The position numbers and the translations under genes were made by a program. Of a DNA stretch of 64,000 nt, positions 10,216 to 23,389 are shown one piece after another; the first letter of the stretch is position 1; each line of letters begins with the position of its first letter. The DNA is from Owenia fusiformis. Lineage: Eukaryota > Annelida > Polychaeta > Sabellida > Oweniidae. Location of the stretch: assembly GCA_903813345.2 (NCBI GenBank), contig CAIIXF020000007.1, positions 26,878,698 to 26,942,697 on the forward strand, read 5' to 3'. The notes beneath the pieces were generated by a model. The model was not told the origin of the DNA and searched no databases. It saw only the letters and a list, made by a program, of their open reading frames with translations.

Positions 10216-10454
10216 CAGATACTGTGGCACCGTGATAAATTCAGGATTCTCCCATGCTTTCTTCGTGAGTAACTCTATCTTTTCCTTCGTAAAATCAGTA
10301 GTCTTCATGTGCGACATCACGATTTGGGAAACCATGTCTGTTTCATTCTTAAGAATCGAACTCAGCAGAGATATCTGCGACTGGGAGTTCACTTTCTGCA
10401 TTTGTTCCATAATTTTAGCTTTTTCTTTTTTTGGTACCCTCCCAAAGCGCACGG
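10216..10454 (-). CDS. E75: E75 exon: C-terminal extension, hinge (D domain), start of LBD
   Basis: The 239-bp exon begins (A)VRFGRVPKKEKAKIMEQMQ, the T/A-box plus basic nuclear-localisation stretch typical of E75/REV-ERB. A polar hinge follows, then ILKNETDMVSQIVMSHMKTT and DFTKEKIELLTKKAWENP, matching the first LBD helix region of NR1D receptors. It ends VPQYL at donor CTG|gtagga, and the acceptor is atttcag. The reading frame runs open into both introns, so a naive ORF would overextend it; the splice motifs and homology set these limits. The hinge is short compared with vertebrate REV-ERBs. Confidence 0.94.
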
Positions 10455-10766
10455 CTGAAATATAGTATGGATGTACTAATCTAAAGAAAGTCGAGACATC
10501 CCACACCTTATCAAGAGCAAACAAGAAAAGAATAAGTCAATGAACTTTAACTCAATGTGTAAATAGATCATGTCAAGTGATATATTGATTGTGAGTCAAT
10601 AATTTGTTAATTTAACTTATTTATTACTTCTTGTTACTAATAATTAACCACATAACTTTTCTACTTGACATATTTTATTGACCTAGATTTGGTCTTCCCC
10701 AGCGAAAAAAATGGAACTGTTAAACAGATGTATCATATAGCAAAGATTGACTTATTATATACTAAC
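10455..10766 (-). other. E75 intron 3 (312 bp)
   Basis: The shortest intron of the gene and the only one with no repeat recognised. It separates the 38-bp microexon from the hinge exon. Confidence 0.92.
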
Positions 10767-10804
10767 CGTCGCGTGACATTCCTACGGCTATACATTTCTT
10801 CAAT
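10767..10804 (-). CDS. E75: E75 microexon: end of DNA-binding domain, C-terminal extension
   Basis: A 38-bp exon that reads (R)LKKCIAVGMSRD(A) when joined to its neighbours. The acceptor is tttttcag and the donor GACG|gttagt. It encodes the end of the DBD helix and the start of the C-terminal extension, which in NR1D receptors contacts the AT-rich bases 5' of AGGTCA. It is too small to be found as a free reading frame. Its phase (1 leading and 1 trailing base) fits both neighbours exactly, which is strong evidence that it is real. Only 312 bp separate it from the hinge exon. Confidence 0.95.
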
Positions 10805-10935
10805 CTGAAAAACATAATAACAGTGCAATAGTAAATAACATTGCAATTGTACATTAGAGCATCTACCTATTTTTTCTTGTTAAGGTTTATAATTATAGCA
10901 AGTCTCTTAAAAACTCTGGCAAGTAGATATATATA

Positions 10936-11098
10936 CAGTAAAACCTGTATATAGTGAACAGTCACTTATAGAACCATAAAAAGTGTTCTCGGACTCTCGG
11001 AACGTGTTTTAGGGGATTCAATGTATAATGTGTCTTGATGCTCAGTAAACACAGGTGTTCACTAGAGAGAGAGGAGTTCACTGAAGGAGGTTTTACTG
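10936..11098. mobile_element. CAGTAAAACCTG miniature inverted-repeat element
   Basis: The left tip CAGTAAAACCTGTATATAGT and right tip (inverse complement CAGTAAAACCTCCTTCAGTG) are inverted repeats. TA precedes the left tip. About 163 bp, no coding. The tips resemble Tigger/pogo-type ends. The same tip starts the minisatellite at 44745. Confidence 0.65.
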
Positions 11099-13278
11099 AA
11101 TATATATACTCCTATATACGAGCAAAAAGCCCCATTTTTTGTTCAATCGTTCCAAAATTGGGATAAATAAATCTTCGAGAGTGTCTGAATTAAAATAAGT
11201 TAACAGACATGATCAAAGATTTTAAATGACATTTACACATAGCCAGCCAATCAGAACACAGTATTTCAAATCATCTACATTCTTGAAATTACAACCAACC
11301 ATAGTTGATTCAGTGATATTGGTTACTCTCATTAATTTCACAATTTCAAGTTGGCAGTGAAAACCTATAAATATAGTAACATAATAGGAACATGACAGTC
11401 AAATCGTTACTATTAAAAATAGACCAATGTAACTTGGTAGAATGAAAGAAAATTGAAAAGGTTCAATTGTGCCAAATGTGATCTCAAATCCCTATTGGAA
11501 GGTTGGAAGATGGAGTTATGAACATTTGTCTGGGTTACCTTTTTTTGGCAATTCAATTGAGTCAAGGTTCTTTCATGGCGTGATTTCTATTTTTAGACTT
11601 TTATATCCCGCTTCCCTCAACATAACCTTGACATGACAATCAGGGACTCAAGTTCAATGGCCTTATGGTTAATGGTACACTTTGGCTCATATTAATGTCA
11701 CTTTCAATTTGTCAAGTGCACTGACACAAAAACATATTTAACATGCAGATTAGCAGGTAAATAATCTATTTAATTTCACCATGCCACGGATATCAATGTT
11801 AAAAAGGCCTATTGAAAAATGTCAAAGTGATATATCTCAGGAAGTTACATTTATAAGTGCAAGCTTTAAAATGCTTTGAAGCTTCTAGCTCAATTTTGAA
11901 GGAAGTTGCATCAATCTTTGTAAATTTCAAGATAAATCTTAATTTTTGGCTTGTTTATGCCACAATCGCATCCCCCAACTGAAAACCGAAATTTATTTGG
12001 CGATCACACCCCCTCTGACTGAAAGCTGGCTACGCCCCTGGCATGGTTTTTTTGTAATTTTTCCTGAAACGGTCATTATCCCTGTAGAACTAACCTATGA
12101 TATATAACTTCAAAAAGTGATATGAGATATGTGATATGAGAACCTGCAGACTAGCATGACAATGGTTACTACAACCTTATTTATACAACATTACTTGTCT
12201 GGTTATTTTGATAAAGTATGTAAACATGTTCTGAAGAATGATACATAATATTAAATACAAGTGTTACAGTCTATGTACTTTTATAAACATGTGCAAACAC
12301 ATGTAAAAATCTGCATAGAGCGCTATATATGTCAGACATTGTGATGAATCGAGTCATTAAAAAAGATATTTATACTGTATGCATGAACAATATGTATGTG
12401 AGACGAGAATTTCCTAAAGCCCATTAGAATATCATTTACAGAAGTGAGTGCTGGTGATGGAAAACACAGAACATGGCTTGCGCATGACATGATTAAAATG
12501 TTTCAATGATTTACTTTGTGGTTTTTCGGGTGATCTGAGCTGATCTTGGGGGTCATTTCTTTTTATCTATTTGATTCGTTTCAGTAACAAAATGTTGGAA
12601 CGTCGAAGGTACAATTTCTCTCTTTTTCTTATTTCACGTATTGTAGGCAAAATCCCAACAACATTTTTCTCACAAATGTGCAGTATCATATTTCGAAATT
12701 CCATTTATGTAACTTAAGCGAGGTGAATAAGTTAAGTAATGTGAATAAGGTGAAACTGACATTGTATCAGTCCTCCATTCACTGAATGTCTCTAGGCATT
12801 TAAAAAAACAGTTGTATAAAGTAGAGCGAGCAACCCTAGAAATAGGTAGCAATACCTAGAATGTCTATTTTCTTTTAGGACTAATTTTTTACCCTGACAA
12901 GAGACTTTCAACACTTTTGGGGTCATCTGTATTCTGTAAGACTGCTTGCAATCTTCAATCTTTATTTTGAAATATATGTTTTCTTTCTCCCTTAACCTCT
13001 TGAATCCCAGGCTCTAAAATTGAGTGAAACCAGAGATTTTTCCATTTTTGCCACCTTTTGACATTATACTACATACCTATACAACTTCAGATTTATACAC
13101 ATTTTAAAACAATTTTTGTGTAAATTGGATGAAAATTGTTCAAATAAGAGCAATTTTAGTGAAGGTAAGTCAAGAGGTTAAACAGAGCTTCGGCTAATGT
13201 TCTAATCTCTGACCCCCTTGGTGAAACAGATGATGAAGGATAGGTTAGAGAGGCTTCAAACAATATTTTTAGCCAGGA

Positions 13279-13525
13279 GGCTGTTTCTCGAAAGTTTCGT
13301 TATTAACGAATCCTTAATTCAATTGTAAATAATAATTTTTCCGTTTCTCAAAAGTTAACGATTCGCGATGACGTAATAATATTCATCGATCTATTCGTTA
13401 TTCATGACAGAATTTATGAGTACGAATGGGGGTGTCGTTTTTCCATTAATGATGCGGAATCCATAGAAACGAATCCATGATTTGCTACTAACGATTCGCT
13501 AATAACAATAAGTTTCGAGACAGCC
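13279..13525. mobile_element. Miniature inverted-repeat element with GGCTGTTTCTCGAAA ends
   Basis: The left end GGCTGTTTCTCGAAAGTTTC and right end GTTTCGAGACAGCC are inverted. Inside, AACGAATC / GATTCG blocks also face each other. 247 bp, non-coding. The end sequence is like Harbinger-type miniature elements of other animals, but I could not read a target duplication. Confidence 0.6.
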
Positions 13526-13929
13526 TTCAGAATATTCAAACACTTATAAGTCAATGAAAGAATTACCCTAACCTCATTCATTAGCTAATTAGGTATAACA
13601 CTCTCTGCAAATGACAGATCACTTTACAGTTACATCCCTTCCCAGCTCGGACTGTTATGGCAATAGGTACTCATAATAGAGTACGTTCTATAAAAGGGTA
13701 AAAATGAGAAAAAACAATCTGACCTGAAACATCAGAAAAGGATCTATGCTTAATTAATCATCTAATTAAAATGAATCCACATGAAAATGATAAACCATAT
13801 GACAATATGCAAGCCAGTGAAGCTGAAGATATACATGTACTGTATGACATGTATTCGTGACAGTCATATGGATTTGAACATTTAGAACATGTTTAATTCA
13901 CTAATACCCTATTGGAACTCCCAAGTAGC

Positions 13930-14070
13930 ATGGCATTAACATGCAAAATGTCACCACCTGCATTTTGTACTGACACCGGACGCATAACACCAACCACTGA
14001 ATGCCAAACACCAACCACCAATCCAAACATCTTCCACAAGTTGGAGAACATAACAATATGTCACCACTTA
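13930..14070 (+). repeat. ATGTCACCAC-family element, copy 4 with CCAACCACTGAA tract
   Basis: GCATGGCATTAACATGCAAA and ATGTCACCACCTGC at the start, GTTGGAGAACATAACAATAT and GTCACCACTT near the end. Between them the sequence is expanded by AACACCAACCACTGAATGCC-like repeats absent from copies 1-3. Confidence 0.7.
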
Positions 14071-16129
14071 TTTCAGAATATAACATGTTATCCAGCATAT
14101 GCAGGTATGAAGCCATTGCTATGCGTAACATTGTACCTATTATTCCTTACATCCGTTATCTGTTATTGTACACCCTGATATACGTTATATCTTATGTTTT
14201 AAGGTCTTATACAGTATGCCTTGTGTTTTGTAGATTCTTAAATCTTATGCCAGATGTTTCAGGTATCTTATAACTTATGTTTTTTGGAGACTTATACCTA
14301 ATATCTTACAAAAATGTGAGGAATCAAAAATGAAATGTCCTGGTTTGCCAATGGTCTTACATACCTTGTCTCTCAACCCCCCCCCCCATCCAAAGTATTG
14401 GTGGGCCCAGAAATTCAGACCCCACCTTTAACCGATTCAGGATTTTAGCTTTGATTTTAAATTTAACACCAGGTAAGGGTATTTTCATGCTTAAGAGGCT
14501 CTCATGGCTCAATTGTGTTTTTCAAAATGTCTAATCTCGATGCCTGTATTCTCAATTAAAAAGAATAACTTCAATGCTTTTAAAATTGCACCTGATAAAA
14601 CCTGAATATATGAATGTCATTATCTTAGTGGTGAATCCTATTCCAACAAAGTAACAGCTGTTTTAGAAAGCAATTTAAAATTATCTATAAAAAGGCAAAT
14701 AATATAAAGTCAGTAACGTCGTTTTGATGTAAATAGAAAAATGACCTTGAAAAGGTTCTCATATGATAAGTACTGAGAAAAAGGCTTCTATGTTTTGTTT
14801 GTTCGGATTCCTGTTTCATCTTTCAGCTGTGTATTATCCGATGTACTTTTAAAGTAAATTAATGGCAATTGATTATTACCTAAAATAACAGTGGAAATAA
14901 GTGTTTATTTATTTAGATAAATGAAACCCATATGTTTATTTTTCAAAGGTACTTATTCCATTTCAGGCATTATTAGATGCATGGCATTGAATAAGTGCTG
15001 ATAAAATAATGGTTTCCAATCATTTTCAATTCTGAGCCTCCCCCGTGAATTACCAGATCAACCCTGAATGGAACTCCCAAATATCCCAATATTCAATACC
15101 TATAACTAGTGAAGAAACATATAGTGATGCAGTTGAATCAGGTTGAGTGGACACAAAGGGGCCAAATGTACTACTGGCAATTTTCAACTCATTATTGTAA
15201 TAATAACATCATAAACCTTTAAAACCACCTATAATGCCTAGTATAAGTGATTGGTAGTAATTGCTTTCTGTATTGTTGCTTAAAATGAAACAAACACATC
15301 ACTGGTGGATCCCATGGGGCCACTTCCCCCTTGGGTGGGCCCAGAAATAATTTTGGGCCCAAAAAATTTAGACCCAAAAATTTGTAGGGCCACAATAAGT
15401 GGGCTTTTTGGACATAACTTGGCCTTTTTTGGCCAAATTATCAGAAAATAAGCCTTAAAATTTCAAAATGTGGGCCCAATTTTCTAATTTAGGGGCCTAC
15501 ATTTTTTAATGATTTTTACGATTTGAAATCTGCCACCTCCCCTCTTGTTAGCTTCTGGATACGCCAGTGCACATTGCTAAAGAAATGACTTCACCTGATA
15601 CCATTTGATAATTGTGAAATTATGTTTAATAAAGTCGCGAACACCAGTAAATACCTCTCTTGTGAACAATATAAAACCGTAAAAACTTACTGTTGTATAC
15701 AATTCCAGTCTAGAAAAGTCAGCATTGTGAGCTACACCACTGTGACCTTCAAAGAGATCCTCGTTTTTATGAATATTTACTCAATGAGTAAATATTCATG
15801 ACATTCTTCTCAGTCTAAAACTCTGACTTTATCTGTATATCCATTTTTTAAAAACATCATTCAGATCAATACTGCAAATTGATGGATTAACATAGTCAAT
15901 ATTATGCCTCGTTATAACATTAAGAGCAATATATCTTTGAGTTAAACAGCTATAAATGTGTGTTGTGTTCCACATACTCACTGATTACTGGAGTATCTTA
16001 ATGAAGAAGTAGAAGGATACTTCTGATATAAATAACCTGATTTCCGTTTACTCATGATAATGTACATTTTGTGATTTACTGAAGTGATATTTTATATAAG
16101 ATTCTATCAAGGTGTACACTTCTCTGTGA

Positions 16130-16490
16130 CAGTTTAACACCTTCCTAATGAACACCTGAATGTACTGAACACTTCCCTTGTGAAAACCTCCCAGTGAACA
16201 CCTCCCTTGTGAATACTCTCAAGTACACAGCTGCTTCTAATGAACATTTTGTAAGCAAAATATCTCTCAAGTGAACATGGTGAACACCTCTCTCTAGTGA
16301 ACACCTCAATGATAAAAACATCCCAGTTGACAGTTGCTTTTAGTCAAACACCAGTCCCTAGTGACCATGTGTCTCTAATAAACACAAGTCCTTTGTGAAC
16401 ACATCTCTAATGAATATCTGCAAATGGTAAATACCTCTCTAATGAACACATGTCTCTACTAAACACCTGCCTCTAACAAACACCCAGCGA
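16130..16490 (+). repeat. Degenerate GAACACCTC repeat
   Basis: Irregular, diverged copies of (T/G)GAACACCT(C/G)(T/C)CTCTA, related to the cleaner arrays at 44745-45290 and 47800-48450. It looks like an old decayed array. Confidence 0.65.
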
Positions 16491-17105
16491 TACATTTCAT
16501 CAAATATAATATCACGTGAGCTGAGGTATCTTTTGTAGCATATCACTCATGTGACACTAACACAATATGGACATTTGACGTGACTGGTACATTATTGATC
16601 ACCATGCCTACAGCTACTGGCACATATGAACGAGCCATTGTCATCTAGACAGCTAACAGATGGTCTTGATATAATTCTGCTTCTCTTTGCACAGGTTGGT
16701 ATGCAGTCATTATTACATGACTGATAATATGTGAAAAATCAAGAAAGATTGGTTAAAAACTGTAGAAATGGGAGACCTAGTGTCATTACTAAGTGAACAC
16801 CCTGTATATCACGCAATTTTAGATGCCAAGTACTCATTTTGAATAGCTGTCTTAAACACACTGAAAATGTCCTATTTTTCTCATCTCATGGTTTCCCCCG
16901 CCAGTGTAAACAGTCAATATAAATAAGCTTTGTGACGTGATCCAAAAAAAAGAATTTTGCAATAGATTTTTATTTAGAAGATATGATTGATGATGATGTG
17001 ATTGATGATGATCATGTCACAAACTAGGACGTGAGTCATCATAGACAAAAATGGCCTCACTTTAAACATAAGATATTTAAACGATAGTGTATTAAATGAT
17101 CTCAC

Positions 17106-17212
17106 CTACAATACTGACATCTATTCCTGTTCACTCGAACAATATTGCACTGTTGGTTCTTCAGGCAGGATCGATACTGAATTTTCTGTTGTATGCTCCG
17201 TCGAAAAAAGCC
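17106..17212 (-). CDS. E75: E75 exon: second zinc finger of the DNA-binding domain
   Basis: Translation is [16 protein letters not shown], then [19 protein letters not shown] plus AG of an Arg codon. It completes the recognition helix ([12 protein letters not shown]) and holds the D-box Cys pair (C-LKNQQ-C) and the last Cys pair (RCQYC). The acceptor is atttcag|GGC and the donor TGTAG|gtgag. One small oddity is YRSC where E75/REV-ERB usually has YRPC or YKKC. The intron side of the acceptor is built directly from a 26-bp minisatellite whose units also contain TTTCAG-like motifs (see 17213-17740). Confidence is high because this is among the most conserved segments in animal proteins. Confidence 0.97.
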
Positions 17213-17740
17213 CTGAAATCATAGAAATAAGACCTGGAATTATATTATAGAAATAAGACCTAAAATCACATTTGAGAAATAAGACCTGGAATTGCATTAT
17301 AGAAATAAGACATTAGAGAAATAAGACATGAAATTATGTTAGAGAAATAAGACCTGAAATCGCATTTGAGAAATAAGACCTGGAATTGCATTATAGAAAT
17401 AAGACCTGAAATTACATTATTGAAATAAGACCTGAAATCGCATTTGAGAAATAAGACCTGAAATCGCATTTGAGAAATAAGACCTGGAATTGCATTATAG
17501 AAATAAGACATTAGAGAAATAAGACATGAAATTATATTAGAGAAATAAGACCTGAAATCGCATTTGAGAAATAAGACCTGAAATCGCATTTGAGAAATAA
17601 GACCTGGAATTGCATTATAGAAATAAGACATTAGAGAAATAAGACATGAAATTATATTAGAGAAATAAGACCTGGAATTACATTAGAGAAATAAGACCTG
17701 AAATCGCATTTGAGAAATAAGACCTGAAATTACAATCTTT
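17213..17740. repeat. 26-bp minisatellite abutting the E75 zinc-finger-2 acceptor
   Basis: About 20 copies of AGAAATAAGACCTGRAATYRCATTWG with occasional 14-bp short units. On the gene's strand each unit reads YTTATTTCT...TTTCAG or ...TTCCAG, i.e. a pyrimidine-rich stretch followed by an AG acceptor-like end. The array begins at the base next to the exon, so the true acceptor appears to be its terminal unit. An apparent 121-residue frame on the minus strand is repeat translation. Confidence 0.93.
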
Positions 17741-17849
17741 TGTCAAAAAGTTGAATATTTTGGGTTTGTTAAGTCCCGCTGGGTTATTTGAAACTGGTAC
17801 ACATGAACAATGACATCATAAGGTAGTCATGGTAATAAATATATAAAAT

Positions 17850-18003
17850 ATTAAGCAAAATGTCACCATCTGCCATTTGTTACGGATGCTGAACACCAAA
17901 CACTAACTGCCAGATACCAACCACTGAACACCACCCACCAAACACTGTTGACAAAAAAGTTGGAGACTATAACAATATGTTACCACTTGTGATGGTGACA
18001 TAA
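17850..18003 (+). repeat. ATGTCACCAC-family element, copy 5 with CCAACCACTGAA tract
   Basis: Contains AAGCAAAATGTCACCATCTG, GCCATTTGTTACGGATGC, then GAACACC/CCAACCACTGAACACC repeats, AAAAAGTTGGAGACTATAAC and ends TTGTGATGGTGACATA. Confidence 0.75.
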
Positions 18004-21000
18004 AAACTGGGCTACTGTATAAGCCTGAATTTACTCCAATCCAATGATATGCCAGATTTATAGTGCATTAACACAGTGTCTTTCCTGTAACATTTTCAAC
18101 TGGTTTTTAATGAATTTTCTTACATTGCCCTTTTAGCAGACTCATTTATAAGAATATTTTATCTTGTAGAACTAGATCATACTCGATCAACATTTAAACG
18201 GCTAGCATGGATCATTTAGCAAATTTGTATTTTTATAAAATCATACTTAGTTTCGGATCATAAAACACTATTTCATCACAACCAAAAATCATTATGGGTT
18301 TTATTAAATAAGTTTGACAAATGATTGGACATGGCGTGATGATCACATATAATTAGTATTCATGCCTTTGTAAGATCTCTGTTTTTATGTGTTTTATAAG
18401 CCACATAAATGACATGAAACCTTAGATGGACTAGAAAACTATCATGCTTCACAGAGTTTATGATAATAATCATAAGAATAAGATTTAAGCCCTCAATTGA
18501 GCGTGACCAATGATTCACTGTTGTCTTAGAAATACCATTTATGACACAATAAATTGAACACTCGATGGAAAGTTCTATTCAATTTATGCCAGGTTTAACG
18601 ATTTGAATAAAGGATTACTCAATATGCAAATTGCAATTCATATAATTCATTTTATTGATCAAATTTTCTATTTTACTATATTAATTAACGTATAACTCAG
18701 TAAGTTTCATCTTGGAGTTGCTTTTGTTTTAGTTTGAATGTCTGTGTCTTGCTCTCTTAATAATGAGAAAATGACGTCATTTATATTGCTGGTTGACAGA
18801 CATTATAATAAAAGATGGGTATCGATATGGCGAACTTTTTGAACACCTGTTTCTCTTAAACATCTTTTGAATGGTAACAATATATGTATACTTTCATCTA
18901 TATTGTTTTAGAAAACACATCAAACACTTGTTTCGTTCTTGGTTTCATGTTTCCAGAGTGAAATGAGAAACGTCTTTCCGAACCTCATTGGAACAAAACA
19001 ACATAAACACAACATGTTTAGGTCTCTCATTATTGTAATTGTACAAAGGACATTTTGGTTGATTTTAAAAAAGTATCTTGTTAATGAAATAAAAGGTTTA
19101 TCTTGGGTTTTATCTATTTTGGGGGGATTTGGTTAAAAAAAAAAAATTCCTTAATATTGAGAGGTCTAAAAACATGTTGTATATGCAATTTTGTTCCAAC
19201 AAGGTTCGGAAAGACATTTTATTTCATTCTCAAGATTAGGTAGAAAGGAGCAAAAACAATTGCACTAAAAAAACATTTATATAAAATATTTCTAAATAAT
19301 TTTCGCATTAAATTGTTGTCAATCAGTCAATATTACATAAAATACCATGTTTTTTTTACAGAATGTTTTCAATGATTGGTTTCAGAGAAAAACATTGTTG
19401 AATTCAGTTCTCCATATCGATACCACTCCTTTGAACTTATGATATATCAAATTAAAGATAATTAAATTCCCCATCTACTGGTATGTAATATGATATGTCT
19501 TCATCAATAAAATCAATATTTATTTTTGAAATATGAGTGTCCAATTTTTTGGACCACCCTGTACATGTCAACTATGATGGGCTATCTGATTTGAACATCT
19601 TCTTTATATGATAATTTTTTAACCATTTTATTCAATTTCAATTTATTTTGCTCAAAATTCCATCTTACTATATTTGATACATTACATGAAATAGATTTGA
19701 TACTAAATAACACATTCATATATTGATCATGCATGTTGTATTTTACAATCAGTTCATATATTGATTACTCCAGTTTCATTTACCTTTGTGTCAAATAATT
19801 AAAATTTTACCTCAATATCTGATATACATGTATGAAAATACAGTAAAAACCTATACACCTGAACACCTCTCAATGGCGTAATGTCATATACGCATAAAAC
19901 ACCATGGTGTACTCTCAAATTTAGAGAAAAGTTGATTTTTTTATATTGAATTGCCACACACTTTAAATGAATAAAAATGTCACATAATCTACATTTTCCT
20001 AGTCCATATTAGTCAGAATTTTGTATTTTAAAACACCCCAGAACGCTTCAAATGCATCTCATTATCAAATTTTCTTGGGGGAGAACCTACTAAACACCCT
20101 CAAAACTTCGCTCACTTGTGGCGTATACTCACGAAATACCCCCGCTACGCCACTGCCTGTCTTGTCTGAACCCTTTTTCAATTTTATTGTTTCTACCATT
20201 ATTCATGTTAAAAGACCTTATATGTGAACACCTGCTAATCCAAAATCTATTAGAAAGTTAAAGTGACATTTGATTGAATTCAATGCCTAGTATGCCAAGG
20301 TCAGATAATTTGCTCTAATTCATCGGCCGGCGCACGGCTGATTCTAGTATTTTGTTCAAAACTGATTTCAACTTGCTTCAACTTGACCAAACTTCTTTTT
20401 AAATCATGTACAAGTTCCCAGAAGTTCACAACTGACCTCAAATATGAGATTTGACCTTCAATTTTGAACAAAATATTCAATAAGCTGGGCACCGGCTGAT
20501 GAATCGGGGCAAATGTGACCTAAGCATTACCTAAAAAAGAAAGGACTTTTCAATTGTTTCCAATGGTATTATATTAAAGCTCCTATCACATGTTTTGTTT
20601 AAGCCTCAGTCATATTTACTGTCTTTGGCTCGATTACAAAAAAGACCGACCACCGACCAGTCACTCTCCAGATTTGGGCCCATGAGGTGGGAGGTTGGTA
20701 CTTGGTCAGCGGTCAGTTTTTACACAATCACTATGAATATATGAACCAATCTGAATATAAAAATGGTTTGTGATTACACGTATATTGGAAAACTATTTTG
20801 ATATATATGGTCCATGAAAACACGGAATCAAAGCATACAATTTGATCCTGGGCAACAATACTACTACAGTACATGTAATTGATCTTTCGTATAAGTGTTT
20901 TTCGTCCTAGCAATGATAAGCAATGTGCGAGGAAGACTTACCTCATGTGTTCACATTCAAAATAAACTTCATAGGCTCTTGCCTCGCCGCCTGCATTTTA

Positions 21001-21603
21001 AACCTTAATAAGACATTCTGGCATATCTTTAGGTTGAACATTTATTGCAGAGACGTATCCAACGTTCCTGGACATACATTTAGTAAAAGGAAACCATCTG
21101 AATGAACGTTATTTCAGCTGAAATTCCTGCAGTCAAAATCTTTCAAAGTGGGACTCCTCTTCTGGTAACTTTAAACTTAATTTACACTTCTAAATGCTGA
21201 AATAGCCAAGATAGGCATGTCCATCCATTTTTACATCCTTTTACTGTATGTATGTCCGTTACCGTATGTAGGTCTGGGATCGTTAGAAACAAAGTTCATT
21301 CGCTGAAACAGCCTTGATAGGCATGTCCATCCATTTTAAGAAAATAAGCCTGACAAAGAAGATGTTAAGTCAAACGTTGCCCCGATGGCTCAGAAAAAGT
21401 GAATTTTTCTCTGCTGGGGGCCGCACCTAAATCAAGTGAAAATGGCAATAAGATTTCATAAGACTGCGTGTTAATTGCAGTGTTTATTTCGCAAAATTTT
21501 AATAAAATTTCAACAATTAGGTAGACTTTATTCTTTTGGTTGGTCTTTTGCATATCTTATTTTAATTTTAACAGGTAGACTTTTTCTTTAGGTCGGTCTT
21601 TTA

Positions 21604-22687
21604 TGAGGGGTGATCAATAAGTAATGGACACATTTTTTACACAGATGTTTTTTATAGACCGATCCCTTTGATTTTCTCACCAGTGATACATCATTCAATA
21701 ATGTATCACTCTTACGATTTGAAAGCAAAACATGTAATATCTTTTGATATATCTTTATTTCCGTGAAGGAAGTATAGGTATACCCTGGGAATGACACTAA
21801 GTTACACATTATGAAGCTATTTTAGCTTATTTAACATGCAATGCAGTTGAATGCAGGCTGAACAAAACTAACCATGATGATTATGAATTACACCATTTTG
21901 ATATGCCATACTTGATTTTGAATATTTTATCATCACTATGTGGTATTCATGCCACATTCATTTTACAGGGCCCTCTGAATAGGTTCCATCAAGTGCTACA
22001 TGTACACACTTCCTCATCCTCTTAACCTAAGATTGCGAGACAAGGCTGAATCCATTCTCTGAAGTGAAAGCAAGATGCAGTGGCAAAGCTTGTTTTTGTT
22101 TCATCAATGTCATTAAACCTGCTTCCTTTCTCCATGGAAATTAGTAATCCTAGTACAAGTATATAAATAAATAAGTCACATGTAGGCAGATCTGGACAAA
22201 ATGGTGAATTGGCCAAGGGCTCAGTTGAGGTCCAGGGATATTGTATTCTGAACATTTTGAGATCTTTGGCCAGGTGCATTGTCCATATGAAGTAGGGTGC
22301 TCCTTTCTCTCACCAACCCCTTCTTCCACAATGTTTTCTCATATTGACCTGCAAACCCCAACCATACAACACTTTGACATCACAATACTTACCGTTTATG
22401 TGTTACAAGTCGCATTAACACTTGTTGCATATCAAAAAGTTCAAATCTAACTGAAATATGCCAGATTGGCTAAAAACTAAGTATGTGACATAAATGTCAG
22501 TACTTCTCGGGGTACCTGGACCTATTTCACATAAATAAGGATATATCAACATTCATTACATATTTTGTCTTCAAATCTTTCGAATTGATCGGTAATTGAA
22601 TGAACTATCACAGGTAAGAAAATCAAAGGGATTAGTCGATAAAGTATCTGTGTAAAAAAGCGTCTATTACTTATTGATCACCCCTCA
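21604..22687 (-). mobile_element. Mariner-like element A, decayed, with about 200-bp inverted ends
   Basis: The ends TGAGGGGTGATCAATAAGTA and TTATTGATCACCCCTCA are inverted and sit between TA dinucleotides (21602-21603, 22688-22689). The similarity of the two ends extends about 200 bp inward. On the minus strand 22022-22279 encodes ...EPLANSPFCPDLPTCDLF, the region of the third catalytic Asp of mariner transposases (usually P.YSPDLAP.D..LF), followed by degraded sequence. It is the same family as 45674-47071 in opposite orientation. The protein is broken and the element cannot be autonomous. Confidence 0.8.
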
Positions 22688-23389
22688 TACATAGAAGTCG
22701 GTCTTTTATATATATTTTTCAAACGCTATTTTGAGGCTACCCATGGAAAACACCGACCGGTTGGTGGTCGATGGGGACGGTCTTTTTCTTAAACCCATCT
22801 ATGGCGCCCGTAGACCCGAATTTATGTAGAAAATCTACATCGTACTGCTTATTCCTACATTTAATGCTGACATTTTAGTAGATAACCTAAGTCCTTGAAA
22901 TGATATAATCATGAATATTTCAATTATGAGGGCTATGAATTATAATACATAGCCTTGGCCCTTTGACGTATTATTGATGAACTAATTTTCAAGATAATAA
23001 AAACCGATAAACCTAAACTGAAATTTTTTCAAATAATGCCTTTTGTTTTGGGTTTTTAACAGAACAATGTTTAGTAAACCAATACGTCAATAATTTATGG
23101 TACAAATATGTGTTAATCATGTACAATAAAAATGTATAAACCGCGTCAAAAAATACTTGAATCGTAAATGATTATAAAGTCAATAGAAAAACTTCAAGGG
23201 TAATTAAGGTACGGTTATGAAACACAAGTTGAAGGTCTCAGTTTCATAAGCATAATGCCGTGGCTTTTTTTGTATTTAATATGAATAAAATAATGTCAGC
23301 TATAGAATATCTCTTACTGATTAGCATTGACTTTGGCCTTAAGTATATCAACTTATTATTACAGTATTTTATACTAAAATATATGTATA

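Larger units (their letters stand above)
10805..17105 (-). other. E75 intron 2
   Basis: A 6.3-kb intron. Recognised contents are miniature elements at 10936-11098 and 13279-13525, an ATGTCACCAC element at 13930-14070, and a degenerate GAACACCTC-rich stretch (16130-16490). 11100-13278 and 14100-16100 are AT-rich with no coding signal. A GGGCCCA-rich patch lies near 15300-15500 and a poly-C run near 14380. Confidence 0.9.

Noticed and set aside
13912-14273. Overlapping frames of 88-90 codons
   Set aside because: They overlap the ATGTCACCAC repeat and continue into AT-rich sequence, with no conserved motifs.
17266-17631. 121-codon minus-strand frame rich in Phe/Leu/Ile
   Set aside because: It is a translation of the 26-bp minisatellite. 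The peptide repeat follows the DNA repeat exactly.
20635-22795. Possible larger element with GACCGACCACCGACC ends around mariner A
   Set aside because: GGTCGGTC-type words occur on both sides, but the putative inverted ends do not align well. Not enough to define an element.
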